Shown here one piece after another: positions 54,984-63,691 of a DNA stretch of 64,000 bases. The notes beneath the pieces were generated by a model, which saw only the letters and a list, made by a program, of their open reading frames with translations, did no database searches and was not told the origin of the DNA. The position numbers and the translations under genes were made by a program. The DNA is from a virus. The stretch lies in IMG/VR virus record IMGVR_UViG_3300027861_000022, positions 1 through 64,000 of that record; one strand, 5' to 3'. Every line of letters starts with the position of its first letter. The stretch's first letter is position 1.

Positions 54984-57149
54984 TTAGTTCCCATCCGTAA
55001 CTGCGCTGAGGGCTTTATTAGCTGTGTCCTTAATTGTCCCCTTTAGATATCTATCGGCATGGTCGCCCCACTCCAATTTGACGACTACTTCTTGCGCAGC
55101 CGCTGGGGCTGTTGTCAGGGTAGAAGAAGCTGCTGGTCGAGAAGAAGCAGTGTTCGCGGCTGCGAGGGCCGTTGTTCCCACTCCAGCTTCGGCGCGAACT
55201 CTTGCTCGGGCAGACCTTGGGCGCTGGGCCTTAGCGAGAGCCTTCTCACTCCTTAGTGTGGAGATACTGATATCACTCGTATTTTTGAGTGATTTGTTTA
55301 ATTCATCGGAGGCGCTTTTTACTCCGTGCATTTCTTCTCCCAACTTGTGATTTGCTTTCCCAAACTTTCTGATGCCTTGAATAAAATTTGACTCGCCAAC
55401 GTCAGTAAAAAACATCATATTCATCAGCGCCGTGAGTGCTGCGAGGGCGGCGCCTACGGCGACGACGATTCCAAGTAAGGGCCACGTTAAGCCATACATC
55501 GCAACTGCGACGGCGCCGGTGGCTATTGAGAGACCCCAAAAGGCAGCCTCAAGAAACCCGAGTTGTTCATAAAGCGCCATTGTGATTCCAATCGCGATGA
55601 GGACTGCCCCCAGAGGGAGGAGGACTGCCCCCCAGCCGAACGCTGCCGAGATTCCCATTGCGGTCCAGGCGGCGGAAAGAACTAGGATCGTAGCAGCGAG
55701 CTTTACAATTGATGGTCGAATTTCTTCAAATGCTTTTTTCTGTTCCTGGATACTTTCGAGAAAATCTTTAAATTTCTTGATCACTGGTCTCATTTGGACT
55801 GCGAACATTCTCATAATTTGAAGTAATTCTTCACCAATCTCATTGAACTCTTTTGTTTGCTCGGCCAATCTTTGAATCTCTGCTTGGCTTTTCTGGGCTC
55901 CGCCGGCGACTCCAGTAAAATTTCCGGCCATAACGAGAGCAAGTTCATTGACATCAGATAATCCTGCTGCTGCTGCGATTGATTTCTTTTCGTAATATGT
56001 TAGTTGATCAAAACTTTTCCCGGCCTTGTTTAATGCTCCGCTAAGCATTCTCATTCTTTCTGTCGGATCTGTCTGCATGACCATTTCCATAGAATTCAAG
56101 AATGGTCCTCCGAGAAGAGCGTTTAGTTTTCCGACTGATGTTGCTGCGCCTTCGAATGTATCGAACTGTTCAACGATTCCGAGCATTTGCTGGACTTCCA
56201 TGCCAGAAGCGCGAGCGGCTGTTGCCAATTTCTTGAAAACTCTTCCGGCGTCTTTTCCAAATGCTGCTAGCTTAGGTTGGGCGGATTTGAAGCCCTCGGC
56301 CATTTCTGCCGGTGGCATGCCTATTTGTTGTGCGAGGGCGAATAGCTCTATTTGGTATTTAGCAGATTCTTTAACGCTCATGCCCAGGGCGCGGGTCATA
56401 AAATGAACATTCGCTCCTGTTGTATCAGCAGAAACTCCCAATTCTTGTAATATTGCAGTTGTTTCCATCAAATCCTTGCGGGCTAATGATGACATGGTTT
56501 TTAATCCGTGAACCGTTCGAACCAAGGCACCGCCAGCTTCGGCCGCGTCTGTCATATTGACACCGTGTGTGTATAAATTTTCTTCGAGGGCTGCTAGTTC
56601 ATCTCCGTATAGCCTGGCCGCTCCGGTCTGCCTGTTGAAAGAGACGAGTGCGGCATCCTGTTCCCACATCAGTTGGGTGGTTGCTTGAGTAAATTTTAAA
56701 AGTACACTGTAGGCCATATTTTGGATAGAGAATGTCTTCATCATCGACCCGGCCCATTTCTTAAAAGCTTTGCCGCTTGTCAATGTGGCCGATATCGAAC
56801 CGAGCATCGACGTCTCATAACTTTTGTTCATTCCAACAAGACCGCCAAGAGCATCGGTGAGAGCTTGCGTACTAGCTGTCTGCTCCTTGTCGAGTTCTTG
56901 TAGTTTCTTTAAGTTGGCGATCTTTTTCTCTTGACCGCCTCTGAGGATTTGTTCTGCCTGGGCCAGCTTAAGATCGATAGCGAGGGTTAACTCACCCTGT
57001 TTAACAGCATCCCTCTCGATGAGAAGGAGTTCTTCGAGGAGTTTCTTTTCTTCCTCAAGATCGGCTAATCGTTGTCGTTTGCGTTCTTCGCGCTCGGCAG
57101 CTATCTCTCCGGCCCGGCGATTTTTTGCTTCTTCTTCTGTTTCGGCCAT
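54984..57149 (-). CDS. tape-measure-like tail protein
   Basis: 721 residues. A strong N-terminal coiled coil (EEEAKNRRAGEIAAEREERK and on for 90 residues), a helical body with many MxxAA and GLV segments, a cluster of hydrophobic helices around residues 480-580 (ATILVLSAAWTAMGISAAF, PLGAVLIAIGITMAL, ATGAVAVAMYGLTW, GIVVAVGAALAALTALM) and a basic Ala-rich end. This coil plus transmembrane cluster is the tape-measure signature: it sets tail length and enters the host envelope. At 721 residues it is short for a myovirus tape measure, so the tail may be short or another protein shares the role. Confidence 0.8.
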   Translation of the reverse strand: MAETEEEAKNRRAGEIAAEREERKRQRLADLEEEKKLLEELLLIERDAVKQGELTLAIDLKLAQAEQILRGGQEKKIANLKKLQELDKEQTASTQALTDALGGLVGMNKSYETSMLGSISATLTSGKAFKKWAGSMMKTFSIQNMAYSVLLKFTQATTQLMWEQDAALVSFNRQTGAARLYGDELAALEENLYTHGVNMTDAAEAGGALVRTVHGLKTMSSLARKDLMETTAILQELGVSADTTGANVHFMTRALGMSVKESAKYQIELFALAQQIGMPPAEMAEGFKSAQPKLAAFGKDAGRVFKKLATAARASGMEVQQMLGIVEQFDTFEGAATSVGKLNALLGGPFLNSMEMVMQTDPTERMRMLSGALNKAGKSFDQLTYYEKKSIAAAAGLSDVNELALVMAGNFTGVAGGAQKSQAEIQRLAEQTKEFNEIGEELLQIMRMFAVQMRPVIKKFKDFLESIQEQKKAFEEIRPSIVKLAATILVLSAAWTAMGISAAFGWGAVLLPLGAVLIAIGITMALYEQLGFLEAAFWGLSIATGAVAVAMYGLTWPLLGIVVAVGAALAALTALMNMMFFTDVGESNFIQGIRKFGKANHKLGEEMHGVKSASDELNKSLKNTSDISISTLRSEKALAKAQRPRSARARVRAEAGVGTTALAAANTASSRPAASSTLTTAPAAAQEVVVKLEWGDHADRYLKGTIKDTANKALSAVTDGN

Positions 57150-57163
57150 TTCTTAAAGTTTTC

Positions 57164-57505
57164 CTATTTGAACGGCCATTTTATGCCCGTCTTTTTTTCG
57201 AATGCAGAGACCGCTCGATTGAGCCTTGATTTCTGTCTATATGTTGCTGGATCGTTTAAACCGTGCTGCTTTGCGGCTTCAATATATTTCTTCTCATTTC
57301 CAACGGCTCTCGCAAAAGCCTTAATATCCTCTGGCTTTCCCCTGATTCCTCCTGTGACAAAGGGCATTCCGAACATATGTTTGACAATATTCTCAACCCA
57401 AAATCCCATCATTCTCAAAAAGCTTTCGTTTAATTGATCATTCTTTTTTAGCTCTTCAAGATCGATGATAACCTTTACGATCTCACCTTCATTTAAAGAT
57501 TCCAT
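57164..57505 (-). CDS. tail-region small protein
   Basis: 113 residues: EIVKVIIDLEELKKNDQLNE, then FLRMMGFWVENIVKHMFGMPFVTGG, ending GIKWPFK. It precedes the tape measure directly (14-bp gap) and lies behind a terminator and a late-type motif. Position fits a tail assembly or tape-measure chaperone. No sequence family recognised. Confidence 0.65.
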   Translation of the reverse strand: MESLNEGEIVKVIIDLEELKKNDQLNESFLRMMGFWVENIVKHMFGMPFVTGGIRGKPEDIKAFARAVGNEKKYIEAAKQHGLNDPATYRQKSRLNRAVSAFEKKTGIKWPFK

Positions 57506-57533
57506 ATATAAACCCTCTCATAGCATGCACTAC

Positions 57534-57544
57534 AATAAATAGTA
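57534..57544 (-). promoter_or_regulatory. late-type motif ACTATTTATT
   Basis: Coding strand TACTATTTATT, 28 bp before the start codon at 57505 and just downstream of a strong terminator, the expected position for a new transcript start. Confidence 0.55.
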
Positions 57545-57548
57545 GCCC

Positions 57549-57579
57549 AAATAAAAAGAAGCCGGTAATCCCGGCTTCT
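57549..57579 (-). terminator. strong intrinsic terminator
   Basis: GAAGCCGG-GATTA-CCGGCTTC 8-bp stem immediately followed by TTTTTATTT on the minus strand. It begins right after the stop codon of the gene at 57580-57843 and ends the sheath/tube/assembly transcript. Confidence 0.88.
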
Positions 57580-57843
57580 TCATTTTTTACTTGAAAAGCG
57601 TGACTTCTTAGATGACTTTTCGGAGGCCTCTTTTTCTTTGTTCATTTGTTCAATCAACTTTTCCAAGAACCACCTTCGAATACTTATTGGCAGGTTATAG
57701 GCCTCTGTAAAGGACCAGCCACCATAGTATTTTAGGACAAAAAACTCTTCGTAAACGCTTTCAATGTATTCATTGCTTAGGCCAAAAGAAGTCCGTCGTA
57801 AACGGCACCTCCATTTGATCCGTTTCGTAATCACATGTATCAC
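57580..57843 (-). CDS. small tail-assembly-type protein overlapping its upstream gene
   Basis: 87 residues from ATG 57843, overlapping the upstream gene by 74 bp in the +1 frame. Family-like sequence starts only after that overlap: YIESVYEEFFVLKYYGGWSF then EAYNLPISIRRWFLEKLIEQM and a Lys/Ser tail. It resembles the small gp51-type baseplate-hub assembly helpers of T4-like phages. No ATG lies near the likely domain start, so translation may start at the 57843 ATG, at GTG 57834, or by ribosomal frameshift from the upstream gene at a TTT-T run. Confidence 0.68.
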   Translation of the reverse strand: MIHVITKRIKWRCRLRRTSFGLSNEYIESVYEEFFVLKYYGGWSFTEAYNLPISIRRWFLEKLIEQMNKEKEASEKSSKKSRFSSKK

Positions 57844-58630
57844 ATGTAAATTTTTGAGCTAGATCAATATTAGGCACGATTCTTTCATATGCTTGTCTAA
57901 GATATCGAGCATCTTTGGCTGATACGTTGTCAATGAAAGATGTAATTGTCACATTGTCTGTTCTTTCATTGATTGAAACGATCATTAGATGCAATTGGTC
58001 GGTTAAAGGGGATTCCGGAAGTTTGTTCTTCTTCTTTGTCTCGGCGATCTTCCCCAAGTATTTTTCGTCTCTTCCTGTAAACAATCGGACTTCTACGTCA
58101 ACTTTTGTAACAGGAGTCTTAATAATATATGTTTCATCTGTTTTCGGAGTGATATCAAAGTCTTCAAACTCTTCGCCGGAATAAAGGTTATTCTCGTCAA
58201 GATTGAAAGAAAACTTATTTGTCGTTGCGCAAACTGGGCATGTAACCTGCGTATCATAGCTTGATCCATAGCCAGTAACTCTTGCTCCGACAAGAATTGC
58301 GTTTTTATCCCCAACATAAAGGGAATCCATATCAATACTCTTGTCGACAAGAATATTTCTCAAGAACCTGTCAAGAGCAATCCCCTTTTTGAGAAGGGCC
58401 CTCGAAGTTAGAATATCCTCGTCTTTTGCCGTCATGTGACGAATTTCCACTACACTTTCATTGTGCAGCGGGTGTCCCTCTGGATAATACCGACCTTCTG
58501 TTGGAAGTTCAACGAACTCCGTTGGTGTCGAGAAATCAAGAGGAGCCATATTTGGGGACGGAGAACTAATTTTCTTCGCGCCCGGCTTCTCATCTTCGGC
58601 ACCTGTGCGCCGAGAGTTGTTTCTAGCCAA
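57770..58630 (-). CDS. baseplate hub assembly protein (T4 gp26-like)
   Basis: 286 residues. A polar N-terminus, then PTEFVELPTEGRYYPEGHPLHNESVVEIRHMTAKDEDIL, the start seen in T4-like gp26 proteins. TQVTCPVCATTNKF and KFTCDTCDYETD give two C-x2-C pairs that probably bind zinc. The region between has FDITPKTDETYIIKTPVTK. Encoded between tube and tape measure, the place of tail assembly chaperones. In T4 gp26 takes part in hub assembly. Confidence 0.78.
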   Translation of the reverse strand: MARNNSRRTGAEDEKPGAKKISSPSPNMAPLDFSTPTEFVELPTEGRYYPEGHPLHNESVVEIRHMTAKDEDILTSRALLKKGIALDRFLRNILVDKSIDMDSLYVGDKNAILVGARVTGYGSSYDTQVTCPVCATTNKFSFNLDENNLYSGEEFEDFDITPKTDETYIIKTPVTKVDVEVRLFTGRDEKYLGKIAETKKKNKLPESPLTDQLHLMIVSINERTDNVTITSFIDNVSAKDARYLRQAYERIVPNIDLAQKFTCDTCDYETDQMEVPFTTDFFWPKQ

Positions 58631-58656
58631 ATATCACCTCGCATTTTATTTTTAGC

Positions 58657-59247
58657 TTAATTGTTTTCCCCAGGATTAAAGAAAGTGCTGCTGTCCACGG
58701 GCTTTCCGTCAGGTCGTTTAGCGCCGGTCTCGGAAGACTCCTGAGTTTCAATAATGGCCCAATCATAACGAAGTGTCAAAGTGATCTCGGTCATATCATC
58801 AGAAGAATAATCAAGATCTCCGTAAGTAACGTTGGTAATGAACGGGTTCCACAGAGTCCATGTTTCAATTGCCTGACCCTCGGAATTGATCTGAGAGATT
58901 CTAACTGATCCCATTGCTGCCACTGCTGCCTGCTTAGAAATGGTGGCTGCATCGGTGACATTTTTGGGAGGATTATATCCACTGGCTCGGATAAGCGCAG
59001 CAGTATTGATTGCTGCATCAGGGCTCACAGGATCAACCAAAGTAATGGTAACTTCAGACCACTCTGCTCGGCCGGGATAATAAAATCTATGGTTCAAGAA
59101 GTTGTGTTCAATCGTAGAGATTGAGATCTCTGGTTTCTTGCAGCTTTTGGCGTACCAAGTAGCTCCATTAGGCATTCTGGCTATATCAACCAAGAATCTA
59201 TATGATCTTTTCGGATCTTCAAATTGTGCATCGGTCCAAAACGCCAT
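58657..59247 (-). CDS. tail tube protein
   Basis: 196 residues, slightly longer than T4 gp19 (163). FWTDAQFEDPKRSYRFLVDI begins the tube fold; TWYAKSCKKPEISISTIEHNFLNHRFYYPGRAEWSEVTITLVDP is the diagnostic strand-loop-strand block; YDWAIIETQESS near the end. It polymerises into the inner tube beneath the sheath. It lies directly after the sheath gene in transcription with a late-type motif between them. Confidence 0.9.
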   Translation of the reverse strand: MAFWTDAQFEDPKRSYRFLVDIARMPNGATWYAKSCKKPEISISTIEHNFLNHRFYYPGRAEWSEVTITLVDPVSPDAAINTAALIRASGYNPPKNVTDAATISKQAAVAAMGSVRISQINSEGQAIETWTLWNPFITNVTYGDLDYSSDDMTEITLTLRYDWAIIETQESSETGAKRPDGKPVDSSTFFNPGENN

Positions 59248-59278
59248 TTAATTATTTCTCCCTTGTGTTCTCTGTACT

Positions 59279-59290
59279 AGTAAATAGTCT
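59279..59290 (-). promoter_or_regulatory. late-type motif ACTATTTACT
   Basis: Coding strand AGACTATTTACT in the 76-bp gap between sheath and tube genes, 32 bp before the tube start codon. The final bases differ from the consensus. Confidence 0.42.
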
Positions 59291-59323
59291 TTCAATCTTT
59301 TATTCGTCTTTTTAATCATCACT

Positions 59324-62221
59324 TTAATCATCAAAAGATGCTCCTGTTCTTGTGATTACAAAATCAACTGCGATGAATTCGATTGCTCTTGCGGGCTTCA
59401 AAAAGATCTTGGCATACATGATGTTCTGATCAATCAAATCTGGAGTTGTTGTCGTATCGTCAAGGATGACTTTCCATTCGCTCAATCCAAGTCTGGACTG
59501 GACGCTTGCGAGGAAGGGTTGAACCTCTCCCAAGAACCGATTCCAGGTTACTTGAACATTTTGATCAAATAGAATTCCTGATGAAATTCTTGAAACCTGC
59601 TTTTTGATGTAAATCAGCAAGCGGCGAACATTGATTCTGTCCATTGCGGATCTCGTAACCTGCAATGTCTTTTGCCCGAAGACCACGATTCCCTCTGATG
59701 GGAACGAAGCGATCGGATTAATGCTTGCCTCATATAAGTCATCTCTGTTTTTGGAAGTCAGCCTTCTTGTAACATTGAGAACTGGCCATCCTGCGGCACC
59801 TTCTGTCAGACCGCCTCTGTTAAATCCAGCAGGAGCGAACCAAACTTCGGACTTTGCTTCCGATGAAGCCATAGTGCCCAAGGTGACAACCGAGGGCGGA
59901 ACCCACAGAAGACTGTTTGAAATTGTATCCTGAATCTGAACCCATGGGTAATAAGTGCATGCGTAAGAGGAATTGATTCCTCTATCTCTAAGTGTGCTGA
60001 CGCATTGACTAATAGTTGCGCTGTTTCTTTCCTCAAAGTTTTCGGTTGAGTCGGTGAAAGGTGTATAGACACTTGGCAAATCAATAATCGCCAAAGCGTC
60101 CGCTCTGTCTTCGCACGTATCAATCAAATGTTGGGTCAAACTCGAGTTTGTGACACCGGGAACTGTCATGATGTTTGCCTCAACGAATTCTGGATCTTTG
60201 ACTGTGTCAATTGCCCGTTTGATTGAGTTAAAAGCGTAGTTTGATGTATCCAAGTTTTGTGGTGAACCCAAACTAAGGTAACCATTTCTAAATGGCTCCG
60301 CTTCTGTGATGTCAAGGCCGTCAAATCCTCCGTACATCGGCGCGGTGATTCTGTCATAGCCAAGTCCGAGAATCGCTGTCCAATTCGCAGAGCCAGAGGC
60401 TGTCTTTGAGAGTCCTAATGCCCTTGAGCCAGACTGCCAGTAAGCTATGCCGGTTGATCCAGACTGAACAACATCATCAAGGGACACTGCCCAGCTATAT
60501 TCTACGAGAGGATCGCCACTGATTCCGGCGATGGTGTCTTCGTTCGGAGTCACGCTAGCTGGCATTCGCCACAAATAGTCTCCCCAACCCTGGTCAATTC
60601 TAGAAGAACGTGCCGTGGTGGTTGACATAGGACCAAAATAAGCGTCCGTCGGATCTGCAAGGCCACCGTCAGAGGCAGAAACTCGCAACAATTGCTTTGG
60701 AAAGTCAAGCTGCAGCGATGTCAGAAGGACGGTGCTGTCCCCCATCCAAATCCCATTACCAGGGGCTACCTCGCCCGTGGGTGCAGTATTTCCCGGAGTG
60801 GATCCGCTGCCAAGAACCATGCCGGCGCCGAGCGGGGAGCCGGAAACTGCGGTTACTGATTTAAATCTTAGCGGGCCGGTGCATCCAAAAGGAAGGAATT
60901 TAGCATCGGGAGTCATGCCGTTATCGATAACTGGGTTAACATCAACTCGAATATATTTTGATTTATTGACATACTGCCCATATTGTCTCAGAACTCGCTG
61001 AGTATAATCAAAGCTGTAATACGTGTCACCAATGACTCTTCCGATATAGTTTGCAGAATTGGGATTTAAGTTGAGATTTGTAAACTGCTCAACAACTTGA
61101 ACAACGTTATCTCTATCCGATGCGGCGCGAACCAAAAGGTTGAATGAACCGTAAGGATCCGATGTGTTGGTAGAAGCTTTAATTGCGTTGATTGAAATTT
61201 TAAATTTATCTTGAACCCAGCGGCCGCCGTCGAGTGCGACGACGCGAAACAACTTTATCATGTCTGTGGCTTTGTAGCTTCCCGTGCTGTTTGTCATATC
61301 TTGCGAGAAGAAATATCCAGTCGAAGCGTACGAAAAATTCATTTTATAATCGTCTTTATCGTCGGAGCCAGTCGCGATGGGCAACAAAATAGCCCTTGAT
61401 TCGCTGTTGAGGTCTCCAAGGGTTTCTTCGACATCGGACTCAAAACTCTCCCCAAGCCAATATGTATTTTCTGATTGTTTTAGAGAGGCTGTGGTGACAA
61501 AGGCTCCGTTTGTTAACTGAGGATTTGTGTTCAGAACATTTCTGATAAACTTATCGTCGTCCCTATTGAAGTTGAATGAGGTTGTATAGTTCGGTGTAGT
61601 TTGGGCGGCCGTGTTATAAATATTTAATTTAAATTGTGTGTTGGAACCTTCCGACTCCATTACGGCGCTGTTGCCAATAAAACCAGTTGCTCCGCCGGTA
61701 CTGGTTGAAAGAGCAGTTCCCTCGAGGGCAATGGAACCCGAATTGATGTAAACGATTGCGCCAAGGGTTCCGGTTGCAGAAGCGACTGCTCCACTTGCGA
61801 AAACAAAAATTCCATAAGCTCCTCCGCCTTGGGTCACCGAGCGCTCTTCTTGACATTTCCAGCCCGCTTGAAATTCTCCGCCTGACTGGTCTTCGTTCTG
61901 TTCGCCAAGGAGACGGACCATAGTAATTGGTCCAACGCCAGCTTTTAGATAAGCCATAGCGGCGTATGCTGCGTATGTTGGGCCGGTTAAGTTACCGCGC
62001 CTCCACGTATCACCAGAAGCTCCTCCTGGGGGGACTGGGTTTCCAAAGACTTGAACGAATTCTGAGGGGGATTCGATGCTAACTGGGCGCATTGATGGCC
62101 CTGTTCTGGTTCTTCCGATAATAACTGGGCCAACCGCCTGGCGAGATGCCGGGAGTTGAGAATTGTCTACTTCACTCAGGAAAATACCCGGAGAGACAAA
62201 TTTGAACTTCTTAACTGACAT
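59324..62221 (-). CDS. contractile tail sheath protein
   Basis: 965 residues, far longer than T4 gp18 (659). The N-terminus VSPGIFLSEVDNSQLPASRQAVGPVIIGRTRTGP is the classic sheath start. The C-terminal third is the conserved polymerising core: TLGTMASSEAKSEVWFAPAGFNRGGLT, NPIASFPSEGIVVFGQKTLQ, SAMDRINVRRLLIYIKKQVSR and FIAVDFVITRTGASFDD. The extra length sits in the middle (Gly/Ser-rich surface domains). It contracts around the tube on attachment. The late-type motif lies 44 bp upstream. Confidence 0.95.
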   Translation of the reverse strand: MSVKKFKFVSPGIFLSEVDNSQLPASRQAVGPVIIGRTRTGPSMRPVSIESPSEFVQVFGNPVPPGGASGDTWRRGNLTGPTYAAYAAMAYLKAGVGPITMVRLLGEQNEDQSGGEFQAGWKCQEERSVTQGGGAYGIFVFASGAVASATGTLGAIVYINSGSIALEGTALSTSTGGATGFIGNSAVMESEGSNTQFKLNIYNTAAQTTPNYTTSFNFNRDDDKFIRNVLNTNPQLTNGAFVTTASLKQSENTYWLGESFESDVEETLGDLNSESRAILLPIATGSDDKDDYKMNFSYASTGYFFSQDMTNSTGSYKATDMIKLFRVVALDGGRWVQDKFKISINAIKASTNTSDPYGSFNLLVRAASDRDNVVQVVEQFTNLNLNPNSANYIGRVIGDTYYSFDYTQRVLRQYGQYVNKSKYIRVDVNPVIDNGMTPDAKFLPFGCTGPLRFKSVTAVSGSPLGAGMVLGSGSTPGNTAPTGEVAPGNGIWMGDSTVLLTSLQLDFPKQLLRVSASDGGLADPTDAYFGPMSTTTARSSRIDQGWGDYLWRMPASVTPNEDTIAGISGDPLVEYSWAVSLDDVVQSGSTGIAYWQSGSRALGLSKTASGSANWTAILGLGYDRITAPMYGGFDGLDITEAEPFRNGYLSLGSPQNLDTSNYAFNSIKRAIDTVKDPEFVEANIMTVPGVTNSSLTQHLIDTCEDRADALAIIDLPSVYTPFTDSTENFEERNSATISQCVSTLRDRGINSSYACTYYPWVQIQDTISNSLLWVPPSVVTLGTMASSEAKSEVWFAPAGFNRGGLTEGAAGWPVLNVTRRLTSKNRDDLYEASINPIASFPSEGIVVFGQKTLQVTRSAMDRINVRRLLIYIKKQVSRISSGILFDQNVQVTWNRFLGEVQPFLASVQSRLGLSEWKVILDDTTTTPDLIDQNIMYAKIFLKPARAIEFIAVDFVITRTGASFDD

Positions 62222-62264
62222 GTAAAGATTCTCCTATCAAGCAATTTAGTTTTACTTTTACATC

Positions 62265-62276
62265 TATAAATAGTTC
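62265..62276 (-). promoter_or_regulatory. late-type motif ACTATTTATA
   Basis: Coding strand GAACTATTTATA, 44 bp before the sheath start codon. The opposite strand reads TATAAATA, identical to the T4 late-promoter core but pointing away from the gene. Confidence 0.55.
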
Positions 62277-62308
62277 ATCAAAGCCTCAAAACCTCATAAA
62301 TTATGGTC

Positions 62309-63199
62309 CTATTTCTTTTCAGGAGGCTTTCCAAATTCTTTTAGGTCGCCCATAATGACATGCTCGCGAGGGGTTCTGACTTCGACTGCGTTTTCTCGAA
62401 CTGTAATTTTTGGTCTTTCTTCGTTTTTTGCGGCGCCTAGAAGATATCCGAGGATCTTAATATTGATTGTTGTCCTGTATATTCTCTCTTCATCTCCGAG
62501 GTTTGAAACGTTGTTATCGAGAGAAAATTCGTTCTGAATGAAACCCTCAAACTTGTGTCCGCTGTCTTTTATAAAAAAGTTGTTAATTTGTCCAGTTCTC
62601 ACCATGAACGGGGTGAATATCTCGTTTAGCTGTTGCTGATATTCAGATTGAATGATGACGTCATAGTTTGCGACGACGTAAGTTGGAACCGGAGAGGTTA
62701 TTGTGTTATAAACGATCTTCTTATTGGTCGTTGGAAAGTTCTTTTGCCCTCTGGTTTTTTTATTTGCATCTTTGTTCGCAAAATTTGAAGTTTTGTCCTG
62801 ATTGATCCTTCTTGCCATAACAATCGCGCCGCCCCGAGCGTCGTTTTGAACTGGAATGTGGGCCCAGGCAACCCCCTTCATGGCAGGGTCTTTTATCAAT
62901 GACGTTCTATTGACGGTCATTATGGGAAGTTTCAGCCTTCCCTTGTCGTCTCTTAAATCTTTGTTGTTTTTAATCTGATAAGCTCGTTCAGAGGCAACCC
63001 AGATGACGGGCACCTTGTTCCATCCTTGATTTGAAGATGCGAAGATGTCAAGCTCTTCGTTGAGCCAACGAAAGAAGGCTGTATCAATCGTTTCGATCGT
63101 CGAGGGCATCAAGACCATCTCTTTTATTTTTTCATTGCCCTCCATCTTCTCTTTGAAATATGGGCGATAGCCTTTATATTTGTCTTCTTCACTGGGCAT
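62309..63199 (-). CDS. tail completion / sheath terminator protein (gp15-like)
   Basis: 296 residues. PVIWVASERAYQIKNNKDLRDDKGRLKLPIMTVNRTSL, SPVPTYVVANYDVIIQSEYQQQLNEIFTPF and IYRTTINIKILGYLLGA are the blocks of the gp15-type protein that caps the sheath and joins the tail to the head in T4-like phages. The order neck gp14, gp15, sheath gp18 supports this. It overlaps the upstream gene by 11 bp. Confidence 0.78.
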   Translation of the reverse strand: MPSEEDKYKGYRPYFKEKMEGNEKIKEMVLMPSTIETIDTAFFRWLNEELDIFASSNQGWNKVPVIWVASERAYQIKNNKDLRDDKGRLKLPIMTVNRTSLIKDPAMKGVAWAHIPVQNDARGGAIVMARRINQDKTSNFANKDANKKTRGQKNFPTTNKKIVYNTITSPVPTYVVANYDVIIQSEYQQQLNEIFTPFMVRTGQINNFFIKDSGHKFEGFIQNEFSLDNNVSNLGDEERIYRTTINIKILGYLLGAAKNEERPKITVRENAVEVRTPREHVIMGDLKEFGKPPEKK

Positions 63200-63683
63200 C
63201 GAACAGCGTCTCCCTTGCCAATGAACATTCTGCTGTTATTTCAAATGAATAATCAATTTGGCCAAATAGCATTCTTGGCTCAATTAGCTTTGTTATTTCG
63301 TACAGACTCTCACCGTATTGGACAAAGTCGCCTTCTCGGACAAACATGTCTTGATCTTCTGTCAGTCTTCTTCTGTGGAAGTGCAAAACAATTTTCCAAT
63401 CCTTGTCCAATCCGATGTTGTCGCTGTAAACCGTGGAGGAACCTTCCCAATCAACGAGAACATAGACTCTTACAGGGGGCAGGAAGGTCTTCTCTATAGC
63501 CTCACCGTAAAGGGGGTGATAGTTGGTTGCGGCGATGTCTATGGGGTAATATGCGATCTGTTGGCCTATAACTCGCTCCATTAGCTCATCATTGACCTGC
63601 TTGACAAGATTACGCTCCGGCTCCCCTAAAAATAGAGGTGGCGGTGGTGCTGCCGGTTGTTCCCATTCGTTGTCATTTGCCAT
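63189..63683 (-). CDS. neck / head-completion protein (gp14-like)
   Basis: 164 residues. NLVKQVNDELMERVIGQQIAYYPIDI, ATNYHPLYGEAIEKTFLPPVRVYVLVDWEG, KIVLHFHRRRL and EGDFVQYGESLYEITKLIEPR follow the gp14 neck-protein pattern of T4-like phages (Y-Y-P, L-Y-G-E, strand, then E-G-D). It is shorter than T4 gp14 (256). It helps close the head and attach the tail. Confidence 0.75.
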   Translation of the reverse strand: MANDNEWEQPAAPPPPLFLGEPERNLVKQVNDELMERVIGQQIAYYPIDIAATNYHPLYGEAIEKTFLPPVRVYVLVDWEGSSTVYSDNIGLDKDWKIVLHFHRRRLTEDQDMFVREGDFVQYGESLYEITKLIEPRMLFGQIDYSFEITAECSLARETLFDAQ

Positions 63684-63691
63684 TCACGTTG

